A stretch of DNA of 64,000 bases from Burkholderiales bacterium (GCA_017302655.1 JAFLDE010000011.1:1-64000), one strand, 5' to 3'. Positions 7,952 to 17,289 are shown, counted from the first letter of the stretch. Translations and numbers: made by a program. The notes: generated by a model not told the origin, from the sequence alone.

Positions 7952-9637
7952 TCAGCTGTGGCGAGTCCACCATGCCTCAAACCCTGGTCCGTCCATGGCC
8001 TCGGTCAAGCCAGGCCCGAGGAGCGCCTGCGCACCCAATGCGCGCAAGCGCTCGCCGGCGGCTGCATGGGGCACCCCCTTGGCAATGACTTGCAGGTCAT
8101 GCGCGCGCGCCAGCTCGCTGACGCAACGCAGCCAAGCGTCGCCGGTGGGGCTGCCGGCCAGGCCGACCCGTTGGGGCGCCAGCTTCACGCAGCAGAGCCC
8201 GGGGTGGCTGAGGCTGTCGAGGCTGCAGGTGTCGGCGCCGAAATCGTCGAGGGCCAGGGTCAAACCGGCGGCGCGCAGCGCGGGACGGTGCAGCAAGGTT
8301 TGAAGAGCGGGGTCGTGCAGAAGCGGTTCGCGAAGATCCAGCGTGAGCTGCGGCAAGCCCAGGCGTTGCAGCTTGGCTGCCCAGTCTGCGGCGCTGTGAC
8401 CCCATCGCCGCAGCTGGCTGGCACCGAGTTTGACGCTGAGGCCCAGCGGCCGCGCCCAGCGCCGTTGCCAGCGGGCGGCCTCATCGAGCAGCCAATCGCC
8501 GATGTCGGGCATCAGGCCAGCGGCTTCGGCGGTGAACAGGAAGCTAGGGGGCGCCAACTCGCCGAAATGAGGATGGGCCCAGCGTAGCAGCAGCTCCGCC
8601 TGGAGGCAGCGGCCCGTCTCGGCGTCCACCACCGGTTGGAAGCGCAGGCGCAGTTCGCCGCGCTTTAGCGCGTCACGCAGCTCAGCTGCCAGATGATTGC
8701 GTTGCTGCGCCAGCTCCTGCAAGTGGGGTGTGTGAAAGCGGAACAAGCCGCTTCGGCCTGCATGCTTGGCGGCGTAGAGCGCGCGGTCGGCGGCGCCCAT
8801 CAGGCTGTCGGGCTCCGTGCCGTCGGTGGGGCACAGCGCGATGCCGATGCTGGCCGATACCGGCGCTTGCAAGGGGCCAAGACGGTAGGGCTCGGCCAGG
8901 CGCTGCGACAGCTGGTGCGCCACGCGCTCGGCGACCCCGGCATCGGCACCTGGCATGAGCACGGCGAACTCGTCTCCGCCCAGGCGCGCGGCCATGTCCA
9001 GCTCGCGCACGCTGGCTTGAAGCCGCCGCCCCACCTCGGCAAGCAACAGGTCGCCGACCGCATGGCCATGTTGGTCGTTGACGGGCTTGAACCGGTCCAG
9101 GTCGATGGCCAGCAGGGCCATGGGTTGGTGGTCGCGGGCGTGTCGGCGCAGCTCGTGGCGCAGGCGCTCCGCGAAGCGGCGTCGGTTGGACAGGCCGGTC
9201 AGCGAGTCGAAGTTGGCGGCCTGCCAGATGGCCGCCTCGCCAAGCTTGCGCGCCGTGATGTCGGTGTGCGTGCCCACCATGCGCAGCGGTTTGCCGTCGG
9301 TGCCGCGGGCGATCACCAGCCCGCGGGTCAGCACCCATTTCCAGCTGCCGTCCTTGCAGCGCACCCTGTGCTCGTTGCGATAGAGAGCCTCGGCGCCGCT
9401 GAAGTGCGCCTCGCGGTCGGACTGCATCTGCGCGCGGTCGTCGGGGTGGGTGAGGGCGTCCATGGCTGCCGGGGTGGCCTCGATGTCGCCTTCGGCGTAG
9501 CCATACATCTGCAGCAGGCCGGCCGAGAAATGCTCGACGCCGGTGGCGATGTGCCAGTCCCAGACGCTGTCGCCCACTGCTTCCAACGCCATCTTCCAGA
9601 GGGCCTCGGGGTCTTGAGGCAAATTCTTGTCCGGCAT
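7952..9637 (-). CDS. PAS - GGDEF diguanylate cyclase with degenerate EAL domain
   Basis: The 561-residue protein has an N-terminal PAS/PAC module (about 14-135, ending MVGTHTDITARK). A GGDEF domain follows (about 140-300) with the active-site LGGDEF near residue 220 and FDSLTGLSNRRRF at its start. The C-terminal EAL-like domain (about 315-550) has lost its signature: EAL reads ELL, and the usual DDFGTGYSSL reads DDFGADTCSL. The lysine/IDxSF and EGVE motifs are also altered. It probably makes cyclic di-GMP and cannot degrade it. ATG 9637 has a GGGAG 8 bases upstream; a GTG at 9646 overlaps that site and is less likely. No membrane segment is seen. Confidence 0.9.
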   Translation of the reverse strand: MPDKNLPQDPEALWKMALEAVGDSVWDWHIATGVEHFSAGLLQMYGYAEGDIEATPAAMDALTHPDDRAQMQSDREAHFSGAEALYRNEHRVRCKDGSWKWVLTRGLVIARGTDGKPLRMVGTHTDITARKLGEAAIWQAANFDSLTGLSNRRRFAERLRHELRRHARDHQPMALLAIDLDRFKPVNDQHGHAVGDLLLAEVGRRLQASVRELDMAARLGGDEFAVLMPGADAGVAERVAHQLSQRLAEPYRLGPLQAPVSASIGIALCPTDGTEPDSLMGAADRALYAAKHAGRSGLFRFHTPHLQELAQQRNHLAAELRDALKRGELRLRFQPVVDAETGRCLQAELLLRWAHPHFGELAPPSFLFTAEAAGLMPDIGDWLLDEAARWQRRWARPLGLSVKLGASQLRRWGHSAADWAAKLQRLGLPQLTLDLREPLLHDPALQTLLHRPALRAAGLTLALDDFGADTCSLDSLSHPGLCCVKLAPQRVGLAGSPTGDAWLRCVSELARAHDLQVIAKGVPHAAAGERLRALGAQALLGPGLTEAMDGPGFEAWWTRHS

Positions 9638-9778
9638 CTTGTGCACTCCCAGGCCCGAGTCAGCGCAGCCGGGCCCAGAAAAGGGCGGGCTCCGGGATGC
9701 GTGGGTGGGCAGAAAGCCCGTGCGTCAAACGGTGCATGGCGAACTTCCGACAGGGCGCCGACAAGCTGATAGCGTCGC

Positions 9779-10315
9779 ATGCCTGAGCGTCTCCTGGAGA
9801 TGGACTTGCGCCAACTGTTGCGTGTTTTGGGCATCGGGCTCTCGGGCATGGGGGCCGCCGCGGCGCAACCGGCGCCAACGTCACCACCTGCTTGTCAGGC
9901 GGCCGAGCACCGCCAGTTCGATTTCTGGATCGGCGACTGGGACGTGTTCGCTGGCGACAAATTGGTCGGTCACAACCGCATCGAGGCCGTTCAAGATGGC
10001 TGTGCGCTGCGTGAGCAGTACCGCACCCCGCGCGGCTACAGCGGCGAAAGCCTCAATGTGTACGACCGCCAACGCCAGCGCTGGCACCAGACCTGGGTCG
10101 ACAACCAGGGCCTGCTGCTGCTGCTAGATGGGAGCCTGCAGGATGGCCGCATGGTGCTCGAAGGCGCGGCTCGCGACGCCAAGGGCCAGCCGCAGCGACA
10201 GCGCATCAGCTGGACGCCGAATCCGGACGGTTCGGTGCGCCAGCATTGGCAGGTGCAGCGGCCGGACGGCCAGTGGCAGACGGCCTTCGACGGGCTGTAC
10301 CGGAAGCGGCGCTGA
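9779..10315 (+). CDS. Secreted DUF1579-like (lipocalin-like) protein
   Basis: The 178-residue product has a signal peptide (hydrophobic residues about 11-27, cleavage near AAAAQ). The mature domain carries FDFWIGDWDV near its start and ends FDGLYRKRR; it is rich in beta strands with many Trp. This pattern matches secreted DUF1579-type domains seen in proteobacteria. ATG 9779 and ATG 9800 are both possible starts and neither has a clear ribosome site. It lies divergent from the GGDEF gene and upstream of the molybdenum hydroxylase genes. Its function is unknown. Confidence 0.65.
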   Translation: MPERLLEMDLRQLLRVLGIGLSGMGAAAAQPAPTSPPACQAAEHRQFDFWIGDWDVFAGDKLVGHNRIEAVQDGCALREQYRTPRGYSGESLNVYDRQRQRWHQTWVDNQGLLLLLDGSLQDGRMVLEGAARDAKGQPQRQRISWTPNPDGSVRQHWQVQRPDGQWQTAFDGLYRKRR

Positions 10316-10387
10316 GATCCTGGCCTTCGCCCCTGCACAGCCTGGTGAGAGATGGTGGGTTGATGAAGACGTCGGCGAGGCGTTACC

Positions 10388-10846
10388 GTGGGCCACATGG
10401 ATACGCTGCGCGTTAACGGCGAGACGCGATCGCTTGCCGGCGTTGCGCCCGACACCCCCTTGCTCTGGGTGCTGCGCGACGAGCTGGGCCTGACCGCCAC
10501 CAAGTTCGGCTGCGGCGTCGCTGCCTGCGGTGCCTGCACTGTGCACCTGAACGGCGAGGCCACGCGCTGCTGCGTGCTGCCGGTGTCAGCGGTGCAGGCG
10601 CCAGTGACGACGATGGAGGGGCTGCAATCCGATCCGCTGATGCAGCGGCTGCAAGCCGCGTGGCTGCGAATGCAGGTGCCGCAATGCGGCTACTGCCAGA
10701 CCGGCATGCTGATGGCCGCGCACGCGCTCTTGCGCAGCAACCCGAGGCCGGACGATGTCGCCATCGACGCGGCCATCACCAATCTGTGCCGGTGCGGCAC
10801 GTACGGCCGCATCCGCGCGGCCATCCGTTGGGTGGCCTCCGCATGA
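10388..10846 (+). CDS. iorA: [2Fe-2S] subunit of a molybdenum hydroxylase (isoquinoline 1-oxidoreductase alpha-like)
   Basis: The 152-residue protein is a complete small subunit of the xanthine oxidase family. The plant-type ferredoxin cluster is GCGVAACGACTVH with a further Cys in TRCCVLP. The second cluster domain is QCGYCQTGMLMAA plus CRCGTYGRI. It passes electrons from the molybdopterin subunit encoded next. GTG 10388 has a GAGG 7 bases upstream and is preferred; ATG 10397 is the alternative. It overlaps iorB by 4 bases. The symbol follows family similarity; the substrate may differ from isoquinoline. Confidence 0.88.
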   Translation: MGHMDTLRVNGETRSLAGVAPDTPLLWVLRDELGLTATKFGCGVAACGACTVHLNGEATRCCVLPVSAVQAPVTTMEGLQSDPLMQRLQAAWLRMQVPQCGYCQTGMLMAAHALLRSNPRPDDVAIDAAITNLCRCGTYGRIRAAIRWVASA

Positions 10847-13080
10847 AGCGGCGCAGCCTGCTCGTCGCCGGCGGCTTGCTCGGCGGTGGTCTGCTGATCG
10901 GAGGCTTCGGCACGCGCCGGCCCTCCGATCTCAGTCGCGTTGGCTCGCCGGCCGACTTTCCCGCCCCGGAAGGAGCGGTGGCGCTGAATGCCTGGCTGCA
11001 CATCGGTCTAGACGGCCGCGTCACCGTCGCCTCGCCCCGAGCCGAGATGGGCCAGGGCACGCACACCGGCTTGGCCGTGCTGGTGGCCGAGGAGTTGGAT
11101 GCCGACTGGGCGCAGGTGCGCGTGGCCAACGCGCCTATGCAGCCGGTCTATGCCAACGCGGCCATGTTTCTCAACCTGCTGCCGCTGGAAGGTGAAGGCG
11201 GCCTGGCCCGCTGGGCGCGCGGCGCCACGCTGCGTTTCGGCGTGTCGCTCGGATGGCAGGTCACGGGCGGCTCGGCCAGCATCCGCGATGCATGGGGCCC
11301 GCTGCGCTTGGCCGGCGCCATGGCGCGCGCGCTGCTGCTTCAGGCCGCAGCGCATCGGCTCCAGCGCCCGCTTGCCGAATTGCGGACGGAGGCCGGCGCT
11401 GTCTGGGCCGGTCCGCAGCGCCTGCTTGGTTTCGGCGAGTTGGCTGGCGCCGCCGCTTTGCTCGAGGCGCCCGCTGAGGTGACCCTGAAGTCCCGCAAGG
11501 ACTGGAGGCTGATCGGCCGCTCGCCGCCGCGCCTGGACCTGCCGGCCAAGGTCAACGGCACGGCCCAGTTCGGCATCGACACCCGGCTGCCGGGCATGCT
11601 GTATGCGTCGGTGCGGCGCTCGCCGACCTTCGGCGGCCGCTGCAGCGGACTTGCCGTCGAAGCCATTCGCCAACGCCAGGGCGTGCACAGCGCCTTCGTC
11701 CTCCATGACCAGCTCGCGGTGGTGGTGGCCGAACGCTGGTGGCAGGCCGAGAGCGCGCTGCGTGAGCATCCGCCGGTGTTTGTCCCCGGCCCCCGAGGCA
11801 GCCTGAACAGCCAGGACATGCGGGCCACGCTGCGGCGCGCGCTGGACCAGCACGAGGGCTTTGCTTTCGAGGATCGGGGCGATGCCAAAGCGCAGGTCGC
11901 CAAGGCCGTTGGAGCGGTCAAGGCGGAGTACGAAGCGCCCTTCCTGGCCCATGCCCCCCTGGAGCCACAGAACTGCGCGGCGCAGGTGGCAGCCGGTCAG
12001 GTGACGATCTGGATGCCGACTCAGGCGGCGAGCCTTGTGCGCTGGAAGATTGCCCGGTTGCTCAAGCTCGACAGCGAGGCGGTGACCGTGCACACCACCT
12101 GGCTGGGCGGTGGCTTCGGCCGGCGCCTCGAAACCGACTTGGCGGAGCAGGCGGTGGCCATTGCGCAGCGGCTCGATGGTCGACCGGTGCAGTTGCTTTG
12201 GAGTCGCGAGGAGGACTTCACCCAAGGTGTCTACCGGCCGATGGGCGTGTCCCGCTTCGAGGCCGTACTGGCCGAGGATGGCAAGCCCCTGGCTTGGCGC
12301 AATCAGCTTGCCGGCCCGTCCATCGGCTACGAGCAGACAGGCCGCATCGCCGAGTGGGCAGCGATGGATGCGCCGGACAAGAACCACTTGGAAGGCGCCT
12401 TTCACTTGCCCTATGCGATCCCGCATTTCGAGGCGCGGCAGCTACGCATTCCGCTGGGCGTGCCGGTGGGCAGCTGGCGCAGCGTGGGCCATTCGCTGAA
12501 CGGTTTTTTCACAGAGTGCTTCCTGGACGAGCTGGCACAGGCGGCTCAGCAGGATCCTCTGGCCTACCGCGACGCCCTGCTCGACGCCCAGCCACGCCAC
12601 CGCGCCGTATTGCGCGAAGTCGCCATGCGGGCGGGCTGGGGCCAGCCCCTGCCACCTGGCCGGGCACGGGGTGTCGCCTTGCACGAGAGCTTCGGTTCCA
12701 TCTGTGCGCAGGTGGTGGAAGCCTCGGTGCACGAAGGGCAGCCGAGAGTGCATCGTGTGTGGGCGGTGCTCGACGCGGGCACCGTCGTGCATCCCGATGC
12801 CGTGAAGGCCCAGGTTGAAGGCTCGATCGTGTTTGCGCTCAGCGCCGCGCTGCACGGCGAGATCACCATCGAGAACGGCGCGGTGCAACAGCGCAACTTC
12901 CCGCAGCAGCCGCTGATCGGCATGGCCGACATGCCGATCATCGAGGTGGCTTTGATGGACAGCGAGGCCGAGCCCGGCGGGGTCGGCGAACCCGGCGTGC
13001 CGCCCTTGGCCCCTGCGTTGGCCAATGCCTTGTCCTCCCTCTTGGGTCGGCGCATCCGCCGCTTGCCGATCCGCTTGTGA
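10843..13080 (+). CDS. iorB: Molybdopterin-binding subunit of an aldehyde/isoquinoline oxidoreductase
   Basis: The 745-residue product begins MKRRSLLVAGG, a Tat-like signal, so the enzyme is probably exported folded. Xanthine-dehydrogenase-type motifs are present: ASPRAEMGQGTHTG for cofactor binding, WLGGGFGRRLETD, and the C-terminal GVGEPGVPP that carries the presumed catalytic glutamate. The arrangement of a split molybdenum subunit plus a single two-cluster iron-sulfur subunit is that of IorAB and related periplasmic aldehyde dehydrogenases. Its start overlaps the iorA stop by ATGA. No cytochrome c subunit or XdhC-type maturation gene is visible in the window. Confidence 0.88.
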   Translation: MKRRSLLVAGGLLGGGLLIGGFGTRRPSDLSRVGSPADFPAPEGAVALNAWLHIGLDGRVTVASPRAEMGQGTHTGLAVLVAEELDADWAQVRVANAPMQPVYANAAMFLNLLPLEGEGGLARWARGATLRFGVSLGWQVTGGSASIRDAWGPLRLAGAMARALLLQAAAHRLQRPLAELRTEAGAVWAGPQRLLGFGELAGAAALLEAPAEVTLKSRKDWRLIGRSPPRLDLPAKVNGTAQFGIDTRLPGMLYASVRRSPTFGGRCSGLAVEAIRQRQGVHSAFVLHDQLAVVVAERWWQAESALREHPPVFVPGPRGSLNSQDMRATLRRALDQHEGFAFEDRGDAKAQVAKAVGAVKAEYEAPFLAHAPLEPQNCAAQVAAGQVTIWMPTQAASLVRWKIARLLKLDSEAVTVHTTWLGGGFGRRLETDLAEQAVAIAQRLDGRPVQLLWSREEDFTQGVYRPMGVSRFEAVLAEDGKPLAWRNQLAGPSIGYEQTGRIAEWAAMDAPDKNHLEGAFHLPYAIPHFEARQLRIPLGVPVGSWRSVGHSLNGFFTECFLDELAQAAQQDPLAYRDALLDAQPRHRAVLREVAMRAGWGQPLPPGRARGVALHESFGSICAQVVEASVHEGQPRVHRVWAVLDAGTVVHPDAVKAQVEGSIVFALSAALHGEITIENGAVQQRNFPQQPLIGMADMPIIEVALMDSEAEPGGVGEPGVPPLAPALANALSSLLGRRIRRLPIRL

Positions 13081-13185
13081 GGTCCGATGCATGGCTGCCT
13101 CGGGGCGGCTCAGCCCTCAAGCTGGGGGGGGCAGCCGCGTCGCTCGCGAGGCTAGAGTCCGGCCATCCAAATGCGAAAGGTTCTC

Positions 13186-14244
13186 ATGCGCAACAAGCTC
13201 CTTTTCTGGGCCTGGGTCTTGGGCCTGGTGGCCACTTGGGCCAGTCCAGCTTCGGCACAGACCGCACCGGCGCGCGAATTGCGCTTGATCACCGATCGCA
13301 CCGACCAGGGTGTGCTGCGACCGATGCTGGACGCCTTCGAAGCCCGCAGCGGTGCCAAGGTCACGGCGGTGTTCATGGACCAGGGTCTGGTGGCGCGCCT
13401 GGAGTCGCGGCCCACCGAGGCCGATGTGGTCATCACCAAGGACGCCGAGCTGCTGGAGATCGCCGCACAGAAGGGCTTGCTCGCAACATTCAATTCCAAG
13501 ACCATCAGCGAGGGCATCCCCGCCAGCTTCCGCGACCCCGGCAACCGCTACTTCGTCGACGCCTACCGCGCCCGGGTCATCTATTACGCCAAGGCGCGCG
13601 TGAAGCCGAGTGAGCTGTCCAGCTACGAGGATCTGGCCGCGCCGAAATGGAAGGGCCGCATCTGCATCCGCCCCGGTGGTCACGACTACAACCTCGCGCT
13701 GTTCGGCCAGTTCATGGCCAGCTACGGCGAGGCCAAGGCCAAGGCCATCATCCAAGGCATTGCCGCCAACCTGGCGCGCACGCCCAAGGGCAACGACCGC
13801 GAGCAGGCCAAGGGCATCTTCGAAGGCAAGTGCGACGTGGCGCTGATGAACACGTACTACCACGCCATGATGGCCTACACGCCCGAGCAGAAGCCCTGGG
13901 CGGACGCCACCGCGGTGCTCTACCCGAACCAGGCCGGCAAGGGCACCTTCATCATGCGCTCGGCCATCGGCATGACCAAGGCGCAAGGCAACCAAGATCT
14001 GGCGCTCCAATTCATGGAGTGGCTGGCCAGCCAGGAGGGCCAGGAGGCCATGGTGCGCGCCACCCGGCAGTTCTCGCCTCGGCCCGATGTCGAGATCCAT
14101 CCGCTGCTGAGCACGCTCGGCGCCGAGCAGGGGGTTCCCGGCGGGCGCTTCAAGATGGACTTTGTGCCGCTCGCGGCAATGGCCGGGCAGCGCGAGGCGG
14201 TGCTGAAGTACGTGGCCGAAATCGGCTTTGACAAGGAGCGTTGA
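13186..14244 (+). CDS. futA: Ferric-iron ABC transporter substrate-binding protein (FutA/FbpA type)
   Basis: The 352-residue periplasmic protein has a signal peptide (cleavage near ASA-QTA, about residue 25) and the conserved FutA-type block with SSYEDLAAPKWKGRICIR and GGHDYNLALFGQF. The tyrosines in VALMNTYYHAMMAY are probably the iron ligands. ATG 13186 has AAAGG 5 bases upstream and is preferred to ATG 13171. It heads a transporter operon with the permease and ATPase. I looked for a Fur-like palindrome between 13081 and 13185 and did not find a convincing one. Confidence 0.9.
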   Translation: MRNKLLFWAWVLGLVATWASPASAQTAPARELRLITDRTDQGVLRPMLDAFEARSGAKVTAVFMDQGLVARLESRPTEADVVITKDAELLEIAAQKGLLATFNSKTISEGIPASFRDPGNRYFVDAYRARVIYYAKARVKPSELSSYEDLAAPKWKGRICIRPGGHDYNLALFGQFMASYGEAKAKAIIQGIAANLARTPKGNDREQAKGIFEGKCDVALMNTYYHAMMAYTPEQKPWADATAVLYPNQAGKGTFIMRSAIGMTKAQGNQDLALQFMEWLASQEGQEAMVRATRQFSPRPDVEIHPLLSTLGAEQGVPGGRFKMDFVPLAAMAGQREAVLKYVAEIGFDKER

Positions 14245-15796
14245 CTGGCGCGGCGCCGCGGCGCTGCTGCTGTTCCTGCTGCTCTTGCTGCCGGCGCTCG
14301 GGCCCTCAAGCTACCTTCTGGCCCAGGCGGGCCAGGCGCCGGCGGGCTGGTGGTCGCACTTCGTGACCAGCAGCCTGCCGGCGCAGGCGCTCACCACCCT
14401 GTTGCTGGCTGCTGAGGCGCTGACCGTGGCCTTGCTGGCAGGCGCCCCGCCGGCCCTGGCCGTGGCAAGGCGGCAGTTTGCCGGCCGCTGGCTGGTCGCT
14501 CCGCTGATGTTGCTGCCGCTCTTCTTCGCGCCCTATGTCACCGTGGGTCTGTGGACGACGGGCTTTGCCAGCGGCGCCTTCGAAGGCCGCCGCGCGCTGG
14601 CGCTGCAGCAGGGCTTGGCGTGTGCGCCCTATGTGTTCCTGATCTTCCGCATTGCTGCGGCACGCCTGCCCAGCAGCCTGGGCGAGTTGGCGGCGGCCTT
14701 GGGCAAGACGCCCTGGCAGCGCTTCGTGCAGGTGCATCTGCCGCTGCTGGCGGCGCCGCTGGCGGCCAGCAGCCTGGTGGTGCTGGCGATCACCCTGGGC
14801 GACTACGCGGCGGCTGACCGTTTGGGTGTTGCCACGCTGGCAGTGGGCATTCATCAGCTCTGGCTGGCCAGCCAAAGCCCGGCGCTGGCAGCACAGCTTT
14901 GCGTGCTGCTCATCGTGCCGGTGCTGGCCATGGTGGCGCTGGCCACCTGGGCCGGAACGCGCCTGCTGGTGCAGAACCCGGCCAATGCGGCGGCCAGTCA
15001 GGTCAGGCGTCGGCGGCTGAAGCCGATGGCGGCGAGCGGGCTCTGGCTGCTGGTGGCCGTGGTAGTCGGTCTGGGTTTCGCGCTGCCGCAGGGGCTTGTG
15101 CTGCGCAGCATGCAGACCGCCGCTGCCGCCCGTACGCGCTGGGACAGCCTGGGCGCTGACACCATGCACGCGCTGGGCACGGCGGCGCTTACGGCCACGC
15201 TCACCCTGCTGCTGGCGCTGGCCCTGCTGTCGATGCTGCGCAGCGGCGCACGAGCCGGCTGGCGCGAGCGACTGCCTTGGGCCTTTCTTGCCAATCTGGC
15301 CCTGCCCACCCTGGTGCTGGCACTGGCCTTCCTGATGATGAGTGCCGACGGCACGCTGGGCGCGCGCATGCTGGGCGAGTGGCGTGACTCGCGTCTCTTG
15401 ATCAGCGTGGCCGAGGCGCTGCGCTTCTTCCCGCTCTTGATGCTGCCCCTGCTGGACGCGCTTCGCCGCACGCCGCCCGAGGCGCTGCTGCTGGCGCGCG
15501 CTCTCGGTGATCCGCCCTGGCGCGCCGCTTGGCGCGCCTTCGCCGGGCACGGCTTGCCGGCCCTGGGATTGGGGCTGGCGCTGGTGGCGATGGAGTCGCT
15601 GAAGTCGCTGGACCTGGCGCTGACCCTGCAGCCCTTCGGCTACAGCGCGCCGCCCTTGAAGATCTATGCGTTCTCACGCGAGCAGATGATGGACCGGGCT
15701 GCGCCATGGGTGCTGATCACCCAGGCGCTGATGCTGCCCTGCTGGCTGCTGCTGAGCACACGACTGCAAAGGATGGGTGAGCATGCTCAAGCTTGA
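14228..15796 (+). CDS. fbpB: Ferric-iron ABC transporter permease (FbpB type, fused two-domain)
   Basis: The 522-residue protein has about 12 hydrophobic segments in two repeated permease halves. Each half has an EAA-like loop: ELAAALGKTPWQRFVQVHLPLL near residue 160 and LLLARALGDPPWRAAWRAF near residue 425. Length and layout match FbpB. The only plausible start in frame is TTG 14228, inside the futA coding sequence (17-base overlap). An AAGGAG lies just after this TTG rather than before it, so the start is uncertain. Its stop overlaps the ATPase gene start. Confidence 0.85.
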   Translation: MTRSVDWRGAAALLLFLLLLLPALGPSSYLLAQAGQAPAGWWSHFVTSSLPAQALTTLLLAAEALTVALLAGAPPALAVARRQFAGRWLVAPLMLLPLFFAPYVTVGLWTTGFASGAFEGRRALALQQGLACAPYVFLIFRIAAARLPSSLGELAAALGKTPWQRFVQVHLPLLAAPLAASSLVVLAITLGDYAAADRLGVATLAVGIHQLWLASQSPALAAQLCVLLIVPVLAMVALATWAGTRLLVQNPANAAASQVRRRRLKPMAASGLWLLVAVVVGLGFALPQGLVLRSMQTAAAARTRWDSLGADTMHALGTAALTATLTLLLALALLSMLRSGARAGWRERLPWAFLANLALPTLVLALAFLMMSADGTLGARMLGEWRDSRLLISVAEALRFFPLLMLPLLDALRRTPPEALLLARALGDPPWRAAWRAFAGHGLPALGLGLALVAMESLKSLDLALTLQPFGYSAPPLKIYAFSREQMMDRAAPWVLITQALMLPCWLLLSTRLQRMGEHAQA

Positions 15797-16496
15797 TGGC
15801 TTGTCGCGCGAGCTGGCCGGGCGACAGCTGCTGGACCGGGTGGATTTGCATTTGCAGGCCGGCGAGGTGCTGGCCCTGCTCGGGCCTTCTGGCAGTGGCA
15901 AGACGACGCTGCTGCGCCTGGTGGCTGGCTTCGACGCGCCCACTGGTGGACAGGTGTGGCTGCACGGGGCACTGGCTTCCCAAGCCGGACGTGTGCTGCT
16001 GGCGCCGGAGCGGCGCCAGCTCTCGCTGGCCTTGCAAGACGCGACGCTCTACCCGCACCTGGACGCTGCAGGCAACGTCGCTTTCGCCGTGCCGGCGGAG
16101 CGCGCGCCTTCGCGTGCAGCCCGGCGCGAGCGGGCCGAGGCCTTGCTGGCCGCCATGGGCTTGTCCGGCATGGGCAAGCGCCAGGTGGCCAGCTTGTCGG
16201 GCGGTGAGGCGCAGCGTGTGGCGCTGGCACGGGCGCTGGCGCGCGAGGCGCCGCTGCTGCTGCTGGACGAGCCTTTTGGCAATGTCGACCGGTTGACGCG
16301 CTTGGACCTGCTGGCGCGCCTGCGCGATCAACTCGGCTCGACCACCGCCGCCTTGGTCATCACCCACGACCCCCAGGACGCCGAGGCCTTGGGCGCCCGG
16401 GTGCTGTTGCTGCGTGAGGGGCGGGCAGAGGCGCAGGCGGACAGCCTGGCTCGGCTTCGGGAGCGAGGGGGCTGGGCGCGGGAGTTCGTCGGCTGA
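15783..16496 (+). CDS. fbpC: Ferric-iron ABC transporter ATP-binding protein (FbpC type)
   Basis: The 237-residue ATPase has Walker A GPSGSGKTTL, signature LSGGEAQRVALARAL, Walker B LLLLDEPFG and H-loop VITHD. It lacks the long C-terminal regulatory domain of some FbpC proteins. ATG 15783 has AAAGGA about 9 bases upstream. It overlaps the permease gene by 14 bases, as expected for a three-gene transporter operon. Ferric substrate is inferred from the FutA-type binding protein. Confidence 0.9.
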   Translation: MLKLDGLSRELAGRQLLDRVDLHLQAGEVLALLGPSGSGKTTLLRLVAGFDAPTGGQVWLHGALASQAGRVLLAPERRQLSLALQDATLYPHLDAAGNVAFAVPAERAPSRAARRERAEALLAAMGLSGMGKRQVASLSGGEAQRVALARALAREAPLLLLDEPFGNVDRLTRLDLLARLRDQLGSTTAALVITHDPQDAEALGARVLLLREGRAEAQADSLARLRERGGWAREFVG

Positions 16497-16506
16497 TACT
16501 GCCGGC

Positions 16507-17289
16507 ATGGAGATCCTGCAGACCGAGGTGGACGCGCGCGGCGTGGCTCGCCTGATCATGAACCGGCCCGCGCGCCACAACGCCTTCGATGAGGCTTTGA
16601 TCGAAGCATTGCATGCCGCGGTGGAACGATGTGCGGCCGACCCGGCGGTGCGCGTTCTGCTGTTGTGCGGTGCCGGTGCCAGCTTCAGCGCTGGGGCCGA
16701 CATCGACTGGATGCGGCGGGCAGCGAGCGCCAGCGAAGCCGACAACCGCGCCGACGCCGAGCGCTTCGCCGCGATGCTGCACGCGCTCGCCAGCTGCCCC
16801 AAGCCCAGCGTGGCGCGGGTGCAGGGCCTGGCACTGGGGGGCGGCGTGGGCCTGGCTTGCGCTTGCGACATCGCCGTTGCGGCCAGCGACGCGCGCTTCG
16901 CAGTGAGTGAGGCGCGCTTTGGCATCCTGCCGGCCGTGATCGGCCCTTACCTGATGCGCGCTGTCGGTCCGCGCCAAGCTCAACGTCTGGCGCTCACGGC
17001 TGAGCGCGTCAGCGCCGCCGAGGCGCTGGCACTCGGGATGGTGCAGCGGCTCGTGAAACCGTCGATGCTGGACGAGGCGGTGGAAGCCTGCGTTCTTGAG
17101 TTGCTGGCAAGTGGCCCGCAGGCACAGGCCGAGATCAAGGCGCTGTTCGCACAACTGCGCCCTGATGACCTGGGGCCGCAGGCGCGTGCACTGACCGCCA
17201 ACACAATCGCTCGCGTGCGGGCCACACCCGAGGCGCGCGAGGGTTTTTCGGCCTTTGTGGAAAAGCGGAGCCCGGCATGGAAGACTTGA
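16507..17289 (+). CDS. Enoyl-CoA hydratase/isomerase family protein
   Basis: The 260-residue protein is a full-length crotonase. The oxyanion-hole motifs are ASFSAGADIDWM (about residues 57-68) and LALGGGVGLACACDIA (about 108-123). The hydratase Glu of the second motif is not obvious: after ACDIAVAASDARFAVSEARFGI the first Glu is in SEARFGI, as in methylglutaconyl-CoA hydratase relatives. It overlaps the dehydrogenase gene by 13 bases, so both should act in one beta-oxidation-like pathway. The exact acyl substrate cannot be read from sequence. Confidence 0.85.
   Translation: MEILQTEVDARGVARLIMNRPARHNAFDEALIEALHAAVERCAADPAVRVLLLCGAGASFSAGADIDWMRRAASASEADNRADAERFAAMLHALASCPKPSVARVQGLALGGGVGLACACDIAVAASDARFAVSEARFGILPAVIGPYLMRAVGPRQAQRLALTAERVSAAEALALGMVQRLVKPSMLDEAVEACVLELLASGPQAQAEIKALFAQLRPDDLGPQARALTANTIARVRATPEAREGFSAFVEKRSPAWKT

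Noticed and set aside
13081-13185. Fur box ahead of the iron transporter
   Set aside because: I looked for an AT-rich 19-bp palindrome and saw only GC-rich DNA with a weak TAGAGT.
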